A stretch of 64,000 nucleotides of DNA, from contig CM028383.1 in NCBI GenBank assembly GCA_013146195.2, forward strand, positions 13,457,311-13,521,310, in the 5' to 3' direction. The DNA is from Codonopsis lanceolata (lineage: Eukaryota > Streptophyta > Magnoliopsida > Asterales > Campanulaceae). The position numbers were made by a program, and so were the translations under genes. This document shows positions 44,560-55,525 of this stretch, piece after piece. The notes under the pieces were generated by a model that saw nothing but the letters and a program-made list of their open reading frames with translations, did not search any database and was not told the origin of the DNA. Position 1 is the first letter of the stretch. Every line of letters begins with the position of its first letter.

Positions 44560-44943
44560 ATGATTAATTGTATATTTTCACTCCTCAAGTGGGTTACCCG
44601 CCTCGCCTTGCGAATTGCGGCGATATATCTATACAATTAATCATTATATATATATATTTAATGATTAATTGTATATTTTCAATTCTGGCGGGTTACCCGC
44701 CCCCGCCCCGCGACCCGTGCGATATATATCTATACAATTAATCATTATATATATATATATAATGATTAATTGTATATTTTCACTCCGGGCAAGTTACTCC
44801 GCCTCGTCGCCTAGGCTCAAGTTCTGGCAAGGTCCAAGCCAGAGGGGCGCCTCTAGCGGACCTATAATTTGTCAACCCAACCCATCATTTTTACTTGGCG
44901 GGGCGGACCAACCCAATGGATTTGGTCCATTTTGACGGCTCTA
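43688..44943. mobile_element. hAT non-autonomous element
   Basis: 1256 bp, ends TAGAGCCGTCAAAACGGACC and, inverted, GGTCCATTTTGACGGCTCTA. A perfect 8-bp duplication AGTATAAT lies at 43680-43687 and 44944-44951. Sub-terminal GGCGGGGCGGACCAACCC motifs occur at both ends. No transposase is present. At 44540-44800 a unit of about 115 bp is repeated, each unit being a palindrome-bounded GC-rich block (AATGATTAATTGTATA ... TATACAATTAATCATT). Confidence 0.9.
44507..44557. repeat. TA microsatellite in hAT element
   Basis: About 50 bp of (TA)n next to the internal palindromic repeats. Confidence 0.9.
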
Positions 44944-45553
44944 AGTATAATGTTTGTTATACACAAAACACGGCAGTTTTGTGTAAATAATCCGACAACA
45001 TCCGCCTTTCCTGCCATTCATTGGAGATCACATTGTTCATGGTCATTTAACCACCTTTCCACTTGTCCAAATTCTATTGGACCGAATTATTTTTCCACCC
45101 CAACTTTTCTTGACCAATTTTCAGCCTTAAAAAATGTTTTTTTTTGAATTAAAGTACACATTTTTACCTATAAATAGAGACTTGGTTTGTTTCATTTGGA
45201 TATCATAAAATATTTCTACGAATTTTTCAAGTTTCTATGCATTTTCTCTCTTCCATCTCTTTAAATTTGATTTTTTAATCAATATTTAATATTGCTATTA
45301 AATATTTAGATATTAATATTTATTTACTTGTTAAGTAATTTATAATTATTTACTAGGCAAGATAATTTTTTTATAATTAATGTTGCTAATAGATATTAAT
45401 ATTAGTGTAATTACTATTTCCATTGATATTGTTCTTATTTAAGTAGTATTGTTGTTGTTATTATTATTAGTAGTAGTAGTATTATTATTATTTAGTAGTC
45501 AATTAATGTCATTATTGTAGTATTGTTATTTTTACTGATTATGAACTTAATCA

Positions 45554-46860
45554 ATGACTTTACGTAATTCATCTCGTAAAAAAAAATTTGATGAAAAAGA
45601 AGATAATTCACGTTCATCTACGCCAAATCAATATTCTGCTCGTCAAATTCCCCAACCAACTTCACAAAACCAAGCATCATCCTATCATAATATTTTTGAT
45701 TTCTAAAAATCGCCTTTCGCTTCAACAATTCCAAAATTTTCCAAATATCGGAGGTATGAAAAATCTTCAAAATCCTCAATAATTTGAAAATTTTATGCCA
45801 TTTTCTCATATGCCGCACCAATCATTTGCCTCATTTTCTCATATGCCGCAACAACAATTTGGAAATACTCATTCACCTTTTTCATCACAACAATCACAAT
45901 TCAACCAAGGGTATTTCCCTATAGGAGTGATGGGAAGTTCTACTCATGAATATGTTCCAGGTAATCCCCCCCTTTCAAATTTGCCTCAGTTTTCAACACA
46001 ACCAGAATCAGTTAATGTTGAAGAGGTAGATGGGGATGTCTTGATTGATGAAAATACCCCTCAAAGTGGAAAATCAACAACAAGAGTAAAGTGGTCCATA
46101 AACGAGACCAAAAATCTGTGTAAATCTTGGGAGAATGTGACTACCGACGTTTATGTTGGTACAAACCAAACTTCTACCCAATTTTGGCAAAAAGTTGCAG
46201 ATTGTTACAATACACATAAAGAGGAGGGTCTTAACCGAAATTCATGTCAATGTAAAAATCATTTTGGAAAGGTGTCAAGGGTAGCTGCAAAATTCTCAGG
46301 AGCCTTTAACCATGCCTTAGCTACCAAAGCAAGTGGGTGGAATGATGATGATGTCATTAACAAGGCACATATTATCTATCAGCTGATGAGGGAAAACGTT
46401 TCACCTTAATGGAAGCTTGGTGAGTCCTTCGAAAGATACCAAAGTGGTGGGCGGCCAATGTTGAAACGGTTCAAAATTCGGACAGTTTTGGCTCGAAGAG
46501 AAGTCGAATAAATGAAGTCGGTCATTTTTCAAATTCTTCCTCCAATGCTGAAGAAGCCTCAAGCGCATTTCGGATCGACCTCCGGCGAGAAAAGCTTCAA
46601 AGAATAAAGGAAAAGGAAAAGTTAAGGAGGCTCAACTTGAAGAGTTAAAGAAAGCAAATGAAATCGACAACGTGCTTAATGACAATTTTGACCGATGGAT
46701 GAACTTTGCACAAATAAGACTAGAGGAAGAAAAAAGGAAGAGGGATGAGGCCGTAAAGGATCGTTTATTCAAACAATGGGAGTTTCTGGTGAAAAAGGAA
46801 AACAAAACAGCAGAAGAGGAAGATGATTGCACTCGGTTGTACCGTGAACTGTTTAAGTAG
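45554..46860 (+). pseudogene. PIF/Harbinger ORF1, Myb/SANT-like protein
   Basis: The start MTLRNSSRKKKFDEKEDNS at 45554 is followed by a frameshift near 45700. The product continues from about 45795 (MPFSHMPHQSFASFSHMPQQ) through a SANT-like trihelix, KWSINETKNLCKSWENVTTD, YNTHKEEGLNRNSCQCKNHF, to 46409. Then come more frameshifts and a charged coiled-coil tail ending TRLYRELFK at 46857. In PIF/Harbinger transposons this protein binds DNA and helps the transposase. It is directly upstream of the matching transposase and in the same orientation. Confidence 0.82.
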
Positions 46861-46916
46861 ATATTATTCTAATTTGTCTTTCTATTTGTTTTGATTTCCA
46901 ATTCCTGTAATTACTT

Positions 46917-46985
46917 TAATATTAATGTAATGTAATGTGTAATATTAATGTAATGTAATGTGTAATATTAATGTAATGTGTGATT
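46917..46985. repeat. Short tandem repeat TAATATTAATGTAATGTAATGTG
   Basis: About three copies of a 23-bp unit between the two Harbinger genes. Confidence 0.85.
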
Positions 46986-47239
46986 TTCAATTCCTGTAAT
47001 TCTTGTGAATACTTAAGTAGATACTATTGTGTATCAGAAACTAACTTCAATTATTGTTTAGCTTTTTAGCTTTAGCTTTAGTCTTTTCTTTTAGCTTTTC
47101 CTTTAGCTTTATCTTTTAACTTTTCAAATAATTTATTAATACACGTGACATTTCATTATTTTCCTTGGCCTATAAATATCGTGAGTAGTAAACACTTCAA
47201 TTAATCATCCAGCACTTCATTTCATACCTAATTACAATC

Positions 47240-48401
47240 ATGTCTTCAAGTTCTAGTTTCAATTCTCATGGATACTTGATGAAAATGAAAGAAGATGTCA
47301 ATGATCACGAAGATATAGATACTTTGTTTGAAAGGCAACTAGAAGAATGTATTTTAGATCTTCGTTAAGTCGGCGTCCGGAAGCGTCAAATCATGAGGGA
47401 ACTAGTAACCTCAGCCAAGTAGAAAGCAGGAGGTCGTCAGCGTGCGTACATAGACAGAAGATCGTCTTGATGGCCATCGCGCCTATATGCAGACTACTAC
47501 GGAGAATCCAACATACACCAACCAACAATTTCGCCGCGATTTGAATGCGAAGCATGTCTTCCTCAGAGTAGTGAAAGCTCAGGTGAACATACTCCATATT
47601 TTCAACAACGATATGAAGCATCGGGAAACACGGTTTATCGCCCTCAAAAGTGCCTTCTTCTTTAAGAATGCTTACTTACGGAATGTCCGTGCGTGTGATG
47701 ACTATGTTCGTATTGGAAAACAACATCAATTCAATGCGTGAAGAATTTCACCGAATGTGTGGTTAGTGTTTTTGGAGATGAGTCTTGAAGAAAGACCAAC
47801 GATAGAGGATCTTCTGACACAGCTTTCATGTTGGGGAGACCTGCGTTTCGGGTATGTTAGGTAGTATAGATTGCATGCATTGGGAATAGAAGAATTGTCT
47901 GTGTCTTGGCAAGGTCAATATGCTCGAGGGGCGGAAAAGCGACCGTTGTACTCGGGCGCTTCTCTACGATTTATGGATATGGCATGCATTCTTTGTACTC
48001 CGGTACTTGTAATGACATTAATGTCCTCGATCGATTAGGTATTTAACGATATTTATCTTTGGTGTAGCTCAGATAGTAGGTTTTACGGTTAATGGTAATC
48101 AATATAACTTGGAGTTACTATTTAGCCAAGCGGTATTTATCCTCCATGGGCAACATTCACCCGGTCTATTAGATCGCCACAAGTGAAAACATAAGCTTTT
48201 TGCTCAACATCAGAGGCGGCAAGAAAGGATGTTGGCGTGCATTTGGGAGTGTTCTGCACGTTTTGCAATAATCGAGCAGAGCACTTATGTGGGAGGTAAG
48301 TAGTTTGGAGAAAAATTATGATGGCATGTATCGTGTTATATAATATGATTGTTGAAGATGAGCAGAGATACTACGATCGTGTACCAAATGCTTCGTATGA
48401 C
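47240..48401 (+). pseudogene. PIF/Harbinger DDE transposase, broken and cut by the gap
   Basis: The ATG at 47240 opens MSSSSSFNSHGYLMKMKEDV. Split over frames follow pieces of the plant Harbinger transposase: NPTYTNQQFRRD, a HVFLRVVKA-like piece, MLGSIDCMHWE-like (about 47850-47890), SWQGQYARGAK-like, and KIMMACIVLYNMIVEDEQRY (48311-48371). The domain is DDE-type. Many frameshifts and stops disrupt it. The 3' end and terminal repeat are lost in the N-run. Confidence 0.85.
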
Positions 48402-48501
48402 NNNNNNNNNNNNNNNNNNNNNNNNNNNNNNNNNNNNNNNNNNNNNNNNNNNNNNNNNNNNNNNNNNNNNNNNNNNNNNNNNNNNNNNNNNNNNNNNNNN
48501 N
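48402..48501. other. Assembly gap, 100 N
   Basis: A run of exactly 100 N, the conventional size for a scaffold gap of unknown length. Sequence after it starts in the middle of duplicated TFCD intron 2. Confidence 0.99.
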
Positions 48502-48589
48502 ACCCACAGTAGCAAATTAACTTATTGTTGCAGTAAGACAATAGTGATTGAGGAAAAAGACGAACTCATCCACACGGCTTTGATAACAA

Positions 48590-48711
48590 AACTCTCTCTA
48601 GTATCCTTCCGTAAGACAATAGTTATTGTAATCCCTCTCTATACAAAACTCTCTTTCTCTCTCTCTAGTATCCTTCCGTAAAAGGAACCCTAGAATTTTC
48701 AAATCTTGAAG
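48590..48711 (+). other. Beta-tubulin leader with partial duplication
   Basis: CTCTCTCTAGTATCCTTCCG is present twice (48592 and 48659). Between them lies GTAAGACAATAGTTATTG (48611-48628), which matches the neighbouring TFCD intron GTAAGACAATAGTGATTG (48533-48550) at 17 of 18 bases. It looks like a template switch at the 5' junction. Confidence 0.6.
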
Positions 48712-50052
48712 ATGCGTGAGATTCTCCACATTCAGGGAGGCCAATGCGGCAACCAAATCGGAGCCAAGTTCTGGGAAGTGGTCTGTGCCGAACACGGCAT
48801 TGATTCCACCGGCCGCTACCAGGGCGAAACCGATCTTCAGCTCGAGAGGATCAATGTGTATTACAATGAAGCGAGCACCGGAAGGTTTGTTCCCCGGGCT
48901 GTGCTCATGGATCTCGAGCCTGGTACCATGGACAGTCTCCGATCTGGTCCGTACGGTCAGATTTTCCGTCCCGATAACTTTGTTTTTGGCCAGTCTGGGG
49001 CTGGAAACAATTGGGCCAAGGGACATTATACAGAAGGGGCGGAGTTGACTGATTCGGTGCTTGACGTTGTTAGGAAGGAAGCCGAGAATTGTGACTGTCT
49101 CCAAGGATTTCAGGTTTGCCATTCTCTTGGAGGAGGAACAGGGTCTGGAATGGGGACCCTTTTGATCTCCAAGATCAGGGAGGAATACCCTGACCGAATG
49201 ATGTTGACTTTCTCCTCCGTTTCCTCACCTAAGGTGTCTGATACTGTCGTTGAGCCTTACAATGCGACTCTGTCTGTCCATCAACTGGTAGAAAATGCAG
49301 ATGAGTGCATGGTTCTTGATAATGAGGCTCTTTATGACATTTGCTTTAGAACCCTCAAGCTCACGACACCTAGCTTTGGTGATTTGAATCATTTAATATC
49401 GGCCACGATGTCTGGTGTCACATGCTGTTTGCGATTCCCTGGTCAGCTGAACTCTGACCTCCGAAAGCTGGCTGTCAATCTCATCCCCTTCCCGTCTCCA
49501 CTTCTTCATGGTGGGGTTTGCCCTCTCACTTCACGTGGCTCCCAGCAATACAGGGCATTGAGTGTCCCTGAGCTTACTCAGCAAATGTGGGATGCAAAAA
49601 ACATGATGTGTGCAGCTGACCCACGACATGGTCGCTACCTGACAGCATCAGCCATGTTCCGTGGCAAGATGAGCACGAAGGAAGTTGATGAACAGATGAT
49701 CAATGTGCAGAACAAAAACTCCTATTTCGTAGAATGGATCCCTAACAATGTGAAATCAACCGTTTGTGATATCCCACCAATTGGTTTGAAGATGGCCTCC
49801 ACTTTCATAGGAAATTTGACCTCCATCCAGGAGATGTTCAGGCGTGTAAGCAAGCAGTTCACTGCTATGTTCAGAAGGAAGGCTTTCTTGCATTGGTATA
49901 CTGGGGAAGGTATGGATGAGATGGAGTTCACCGAGGCAGAAAGCAACATGAATGACTTGGTTTCAGAGTATCAGCAGTACCAAGATGCCACAGCTGATGA
50001 GGAGGGAGATTACTACGAGGATGAAGAAGAAGAAGGTCAGGAGGAGATGTAA
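48712..50052 (+). CDS. TUB: Beta-tubulin, intronless (probable retrocopy)
   Basis: 446 codons starting MREILHIQGGQCGNQIGAKF, the tubulin N-terminus whose MREI motif is the mRNA autoregulation signal. The GTP-binding loop GGGTGSGMGT is intact and the acidic tail ends DEEEEGQEEM. Tubulin beta polymerises with alpha into microtubules. Plant beta-tubulin genes usually have introns; none is present here. Departures from the near-invariant family sequence: residues 168-172 read SSVSS where SVFPS is expected, residues 262-270 read SPLLHGGVC where RLHFFMVGFA is expected (a 2-base and a 1-base deletion that restore the frame), and one Ser is missing near 336. I chose ATG 48712; the preceding codons are TTG AAG. 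It may be expressed, but the altered core argues for a young pseudogene. Confidence 0.9.
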   Translation: MREILHIQGGQCGNQIGAKFWEVVCAEHGIDSTGRYQGETDLQLERINVYYNEASTGRFVPRAVLMDLEPGTMDSLRSGPYGQIFRPDNFVFGQSGAGNNWAKGHYTEGAELTDSVLDVVRKEAENCDCLQGFQVCHSLGGGTGSGMGTLLISKIREEYPDRMMLTFSSVSSPKVSDTVVEPYNATLSVHQLVENADECMVLDNEALYDICFRTLKLTTPSFGDLNHLISATMSGVTCCLRFPGQLNSDLRKLAVNLIPFPSPLLHGGVCPLTSRGSQQYRALSVPELTQQMWDAKNMMCAADPRHGRYLTASAMFRGKMSTKEVDEQMINVQNKNSYFVEWIPNNVKSTVCDIPPIGLKMASTFIGNLTSIQEMFRRVSKQFTAMFRRKAFLHWYTGEGMDEMEFTEAESNMNDLVSEYQQYQDATADEEGDYYEDEEEEGQEEM

Positions 50053-50509
50053 GATGATGGGGTCTAGTGTTGAAAGGAAGACTGAATGTAAGATGCTGCA
50101 ATTTCCAGTTGCCAGTGTCTCTAGCAAGTAGCAATGGGTAGCTTTTAGGCCATAATATGTTGTTTTTAACCCCGACATCTATCAAATATATTTCTAGTTG
50201 CGTATGATTTTGCCAATTATCAAAAAAATGGATGCCAGTCAGCAACTCAACTACGTTATTGCAGGCAGCTAACCGACAGTTTCCTTAGGATTACAAGTCT
50301 TGAGAAGTTTGTTTCAAGTCAAAATAACTTTTGCTATAAATTTTTTTTGGCTATTCAAGCATAATTACTAGGTTTTCTCAAACTTGGGCAAATGTGATTT
50401 GATGAATAATTTGTTAGCATCAATCTGCCCAAACTGCAATTCAGGAACATCAGTCTTTCATAATTAAAAAAAAATGATATAGTAAAGAATATTTCTGATG
50501 AAAAAAAAC

Positions 50510-51057
50510 CTGATAAATGCCTGTAACATATCTGGGCGAGTTAGAAGCCTAGAAAGCAGCAATCCGGCTATGGTGCGCATAGGACCCGCATTCGAAAGGT
50601 AATCCTTAGAGAATCCTAATATCCTTGTCACCAAGGGGGGTGGCCCATTTACAGCAAGATAATTACTATCTGCAATACTAGTATCCACGGAGGACATATC
50701 AAAAGGAACCAACACAAGTATGGAAAGCCACAATAGAATCACACATTTTGCCTCCATCTCTCCCGTACTTTCTTGCCGCAACGATGTCCCTGCATTTTCA
50801 TGGTGAAATTTCTCCAAAAGAGATACCGCCGGTTCTAAGTCAGAAACCTGATGAGGGAAGAACCTAATCACAGCTTTGTACCCACAGACTGTTACCAAGG
50901 AATAAATTATAATGCATAAAGGCCTGATTATGTCAAGAAGTTCATTGGACTCAACACCTAGTTCAATTGTTTTAGAACGAACAATGAACATCAGCGGAGA
51001 AACTATGCTCTCCAAGTAAGGCTCTAACAGCTGGCCTTGTTCTTGATATACATCCAT
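50510..51057 (-). pseudogene. TFCD copy 2, exon 2
   Basis: 548 nt with the same ends and splice sites as 18317-18864. By eye two bases differ (CCAGC/CCGGC and CACTAG/CACAAG), neither changing the product. Exon 3 and later are not found left of it: the beta-tubulin insert, 88 bp of intron and the gap intervene. As assembled it cannot encode cofactor D. Confidence 0.85.
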
Positions 51058-52048
51058 CTGCAAGCAAAGAAAGAAATTAATAAATGAATATTGTCAACAT
51101 GTTAAAAAATATAATTGCACATCTGGAGATGTCAAAAAGGGCAGCAAAAGAGAAACAACAACAACAATGAACCACTGAACACAGTGATATAGTGAGAGAT
51201 GTCATTAGCAAAATAAATTAGTCAAACTTTCCAATAAAACATTTTAATGTTGCATTAGTTACCGTTGCAATGGCAACAAGTCCATGTGTATAGATACTGT
51301 CAATGGATTATTACACAGAACCAATCCATGCTTAATTATCAATATGTCAAATGCAATTGAGAAAGAGGAAACTTTTTTAAATCTAGTGTTGCTTGTATTT
51401 TGTGGAAAACTAAGAGCCTAAATACCGAATGCCCAAAAAAAGCAGACAATTGGTTACTGTCCAGCAAACTTCTGTAGCTTAAATTTACTGCTCACTGCAA
51501 CTTATGTTATACTCTTATTCTAGATGCCTAACAAACAACTGTATGGAGAAAGTTGCTGAATATAGCTTACTGCTTAAAGTCTATGATTAATCACCTCAGT
51601 CAAATCTTGGTTGTATAAGTCGGTAGGAAAGTAGCCAAAAGATACAGAATATCCAAGAAAACAGCCAACATAAACCACAAAGCTTGCGAGTCAAAAACCA
51701 AACTCTATTTATTCCTGCTACAACTAAACACAACTCAGCCTTTCATACAACTTGGGCTCAGCTACAAGAATATCTTTTTGCAGCTCCATGATGTCAAAAA
51801 CAACTTCGATTTAACCCCACTCACATCCTTCTAACACTTGCCAGGGGAGTTTTGGCTATTTGCCAGAGCAAGTACAGCTCTACCACTTGCATCTTATGCA
51901 TTAATTGTCGTACAGTGACTTGACAATCGTCAGAATTCCATTTACATCAAATCTAGAAGCTATGCGATGGAACAATCAACGTTTTAGAGTTTGAAATGTT
52001 AGCAAAATAGTTGAAAACAACGTAATGATAAGAGATGGAGAGATTTAC

Positions 52049-52249
52049 AATGGATCGGATTTTGTACGCAGAAGCTAAATCGGAGACGCCGCCATTGGAC
52101 ACGATGTCGTCCAGGATGGACCTGACAACCTTCCATTCTTGAAGGAAATATCGTTGAATCACCACCTCCTTTGAGTCGTGCTCTACATCTTCTTCCTCCT
52201 CGGCTGCTGCGATCACCGCTTTGGCGGTGGCTTCTTCAGTGGCCACCAT
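52049..52249 (-). pseudogene. TFCD copy 2, exon 1
   Basis: 201 nt, ATG at 52249-52247, MVATEEATAKAVIAAAEEEE, ending KIRSI before GTAAAT. Two residues differ from copy 1 (V7A, A12V by position). The leader and upstream 200 bp are also shared, so the promoter-proximal region was duplicated. Confidence 0.85.
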
Positions 52250-52449
52250 TGAATCTAGAGATAGAAAGTATAGGTACAATCTAGAGAGAGAAACTAGAGA
52301 TACAATCTTGATTCTTGAGAGAGAGAGTAGAGGAAGGTGAGAACTGAGAAGCTAGAGAAGATGGATGTGTTCCCGCTGTTATTTTCCGATTGCTGGTTAT
52401 TTTGAACTTGAGTTGGAAGGAGCCCCGATTGTTGCATTCATTTTCCAAT

Positions 52450-53536
52450 TGGGTCACGCTATTGTGACCCGCCCCCGTTGTTCCAAGTTGACGAACCCAA
52501 ACTCTTTTACGGCTATTTGATCCGGTTGATGAACATATATGGTCTTTGATCATAAATCACTTGATCGATCACTGATCGACGTGATAAACCAGTGTAAACC
52601 ACTTGGTCGATAATTGATTTATCTATCGACCACTTGATAAACCAGTGATTTCGGATATTGAGGGGTGCATTTTTACTGGTTTACCGATAAACAAGTCGTG
52701 GTTTATCAGTGATTTATCAATAAATCAGGCCACAAAAGAGTTTTTTTTTTTTAAGTTAGGCTACAAATGACCAAGTCATCTTTGACTTGGCCATTTTTGT
52801 AAATCTCAAAACCACCCAAAATCTAAATTTCCTATTTTACCATTCCCTATCCAAGTTGACCCCCTTCCCGCCTCCTCCCTCAGTCCCTCTCCCCCACCTC
52901 ACTGTCTCCTCCCTCACGCCTCCCTCCCTCTCCTTCTTTATCTCCCTTTGTCTCCCCCAGCACTTTGCCTCTCATTACATCCTGTTTCCCCCACACTTAA
53001 ACATCCCGGCATCTCTTCATCACTTGGCCTCTCCCCTCCGCATTCACAGATGTGTTATTTCCTCCCTTCATAGCCTCATTCCTTTCCCCACACACTCCCA
53101 ATACTGTTTCCCCGTTTCTCCTTTTTAAAAAAAATCTGTGTTTAATCTGGGATCTTGTTCGGCCATGTTTGACCGAACAAACTTGTTCTATTTCTACCAT
53201 GGTGACCGATCGTAACAAGTGTTCTTTTCCACTGTAGAACAACCGGGAATTAATTTTTTTTATTTTTAATAAGAGGGAGAAACGAGGAAGTTAATGGGTG
53301 TGAGGGGGAAGGGATGTGAGGCTATGTGAGTAAGCTGTGATGTAAAGGGAGAGGTGGTGTGTGGTTATGGGGGGAGGATGAGACAACAGGAGGAGGCGAT
53401 GAGGTGGGAGAGAGGGATGAGGGGATGGAGGAGGTGGTGAGGGGGTGGGAAGGGGGTCAACTTGGATAGGAGGGTATATAGGAAGTTTGAGTTTTGGGGG
53501 TCAACTTGGAGGAACGAGGGTCTCAATGCGTGACCC
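52450..53536. mobile_element. Foldback Mutator-like element, copy 2
   Basis: Same ends as 20340-25537 (TGGGTCACGC ... GCGTGACCC) and the same 9-bp flanks TTTTCCAAT / TTTTCCATT, but no inserted LTR. About 1.09 kb. CT-rich arm 52850-53110, GA-rich arm 53270-53500. It shows the pre-insertion state for the solo LTR in copy 1. Confidence 0.75.
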
Positions 53537-53545
53537 TTTTCCATT

Positions 53546-55525
53546 TTGATGTTATCCACTAGCCCCCTGTAATTTTTTTAATATTTAAACTTTACCTCCT
53601 TATAGATGATGTGTGAATCACTCATGTCACGAGTTGTGATTCGGGAAAATCAATCACAATGTTGTCCTTCAAAAACAAATATCTTACACCAAAAAAAAAA
53701 TATAGTAAGAACACATATTTTCATTATTTCCATATTATTTTCAATTTTAGGTGTTACGAAGAGATCCTTAATATATCTTCCACAATCAATTTCACTTGAA
53801 CAAATAACAGTTCATTAGAACACATAAATATGCACGATCGAAATTAAATTATGAAATACTAACATGTAAAAATAAATAAAGTTGGATTGTCGATCGTTAT
53901 GTACCCAAGATGAAGAGACTTCTTGTCGTGATGAAGAGGGTAGGATAACGATGATTGTCCATTATATTTATTTGAATGTTCTTCAGCCCAATCCACCCAA
54001 CATGTTACTCTCACCTTCTATCTCTAAATTCCCCATCTCATCCCCCATCTCCAACAAATCGAGTCCACAAAATTGACTTTGTTCCTATAGAGGAGAAAAA
54101 GATAAACAAATAAGTGAGACAATTTGAGAAGAGATCGTGAACGGCAACCAATGCGAGAAGTTCATCGGAGCTATCGGAGAAGAAGGCCAAAGCGGAGGGG
54201 GGGAAAGGGAGCCAGGGTTCTTATGTTCCTCTCTTGCAAGTTCAAGCGGGTTTAAGTACGTTCACAATTCACAGGTTCAACCTGACATAACCCACAAGAT
54301 TTGTTGGGTTAAGATGTGTAACCTGTGAATGTTAACAAGTTGGGTGGGTTCATGGGTAGCGAGTCCTTACTGTCAGGCCAATACACAACCAACGAAGGGT
54401 AGAAAAGGGAAAAAGCTGAAAGCTAGCAAGATACGTTGAGGAGGACACTTAACTACGACATCACACTTTACATGCTATTAGGTCCAAAAACTTTGAGGTT
54501 GTTAATGATTTCATCATGAGCGAGCATATTTATAATGAATATAGTGATCGACCATCACGTGAGGGTCCATGCGCTAACATTCACTTGCATAATGGTAACG
54601 GATCAATGTTACACTATACTTACCGTGTTTATTCTTCCTTACTATCCTAGCTAGGCCATGTGTCTCTCAAGAGACGCACATGACTAACCTTACATTATAG
54701 TCACCAATCCAAATTCCATTGAATGTCAAAAAGTGCATATAGGTAGGTACCCCACAAGTTTCTTACAAGTTGGCAATGCTCTAACAAACTTGATATGTTC
54801 AAGGTCCCCATACGGGGTGCACGTGACCAAGTAGTTAAGGAACGTTGGTGACTCACGGTACACGTATTTGATATGTGGCAAGGTGTGCTCTATATACTTA
54901 AGTAATTCAAAAGTTTGGTTAAGCTTTTATAGTTTTTGATATGTTAAACAAATTAATTTTAAACGTACTTTGTTAAATTTGAAACGTTTTCGAGATTGAC
55001 TAAAATTGAATAACAACATAAAGTTCATTAGTCTTTAGGCTTTACAAAATTATCAAGGGAAAAAGAAGTTTCATGTTCAAAGGTTCCATGATATGTTAAA
55101 TATTACGGGTTAATAGAAATTTGTACGAAAAATAGTTATATTTTTGTTTCCTTTGTTTTTTTGTTGGGGTCTAAATGTAATAATATTATTCTTACCGTCA
55201 AATTTTGTTTGTTAAAAAATCTAGCTTACTTTATAAGTTGAAAAACCAGAGCCTGAAATGATATCAAATCAAACATACATTTATTTTATTTTAGGCAAAA
55301 AAATATATCAGTTTATGTGTTCCAAATATACGTTGTCGGTACTTGAACCCAGGTCTCTCGGGTGAGAGCCGAGTATCCTAACCAACTAGACTACGAGGGA
55401 AATTTGATGATAATCCTTGACATTATTAAATTGACTCATAAAAAAATGAATCGAGGACAATTGGTTAAAAAATATATTATATTAATGGTTGAATTTGATT
55501 AGTCTTAATCCAAGAAGCAACTGAC
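53546..55525. repeat. Tandem unit 1, copy 2
   Basis: Collinear with 25547-27512, including the CCAAGATGAAGAGACTTCTT landmark. No gene. Confidence 0.85.
55329..55400 (-). pseudogene. tRNA-Glu(CTC)-like pseudogene, copy 2
   Basis: 72 nt. The anticodon arm CTCGGCTCTCACCCGAG is perfect and the D region AGTTGGTTAGGATA is complete, unlike the copy at 27317. Acceptor and T stems carry mismatches (5' TCCCTCG, 3' CAACGTA), so it is likely a fossil. Confidence 0.65.

Larger units (their letters stand above)
48590..50227 (+). mobile_element. Beta-tubulin retroposition unit in TFCD intron 2 copy
   Basis: Copy 1 reads GATAACAA/TGGATGCC at 18026-18041. Copy 2 has GATAACAA at 48582-48589 and TGGATGCC from 50229, with 1.64 kb between. 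The insert holds a leader, an intronless tubulin frame and a 3' UTR ending in a seven-A run, as expected of a reverse-transcribed mRNA. I find no target-site duplication longer than the shared A residues. Confidence 0.75.

Noticed and set aside
48706..48711. Two extra N-terminal codons for beta-tubulin
   Set aside because: The codon at 48706 is TTG. The tubulin family starts MREI, which is at 48712.
48598..49122. Minus-strand open frame over the 5' half of beta-tubulin
   Set aside because: Shadow of the tubulin coding strand with no family resemblance of its own.
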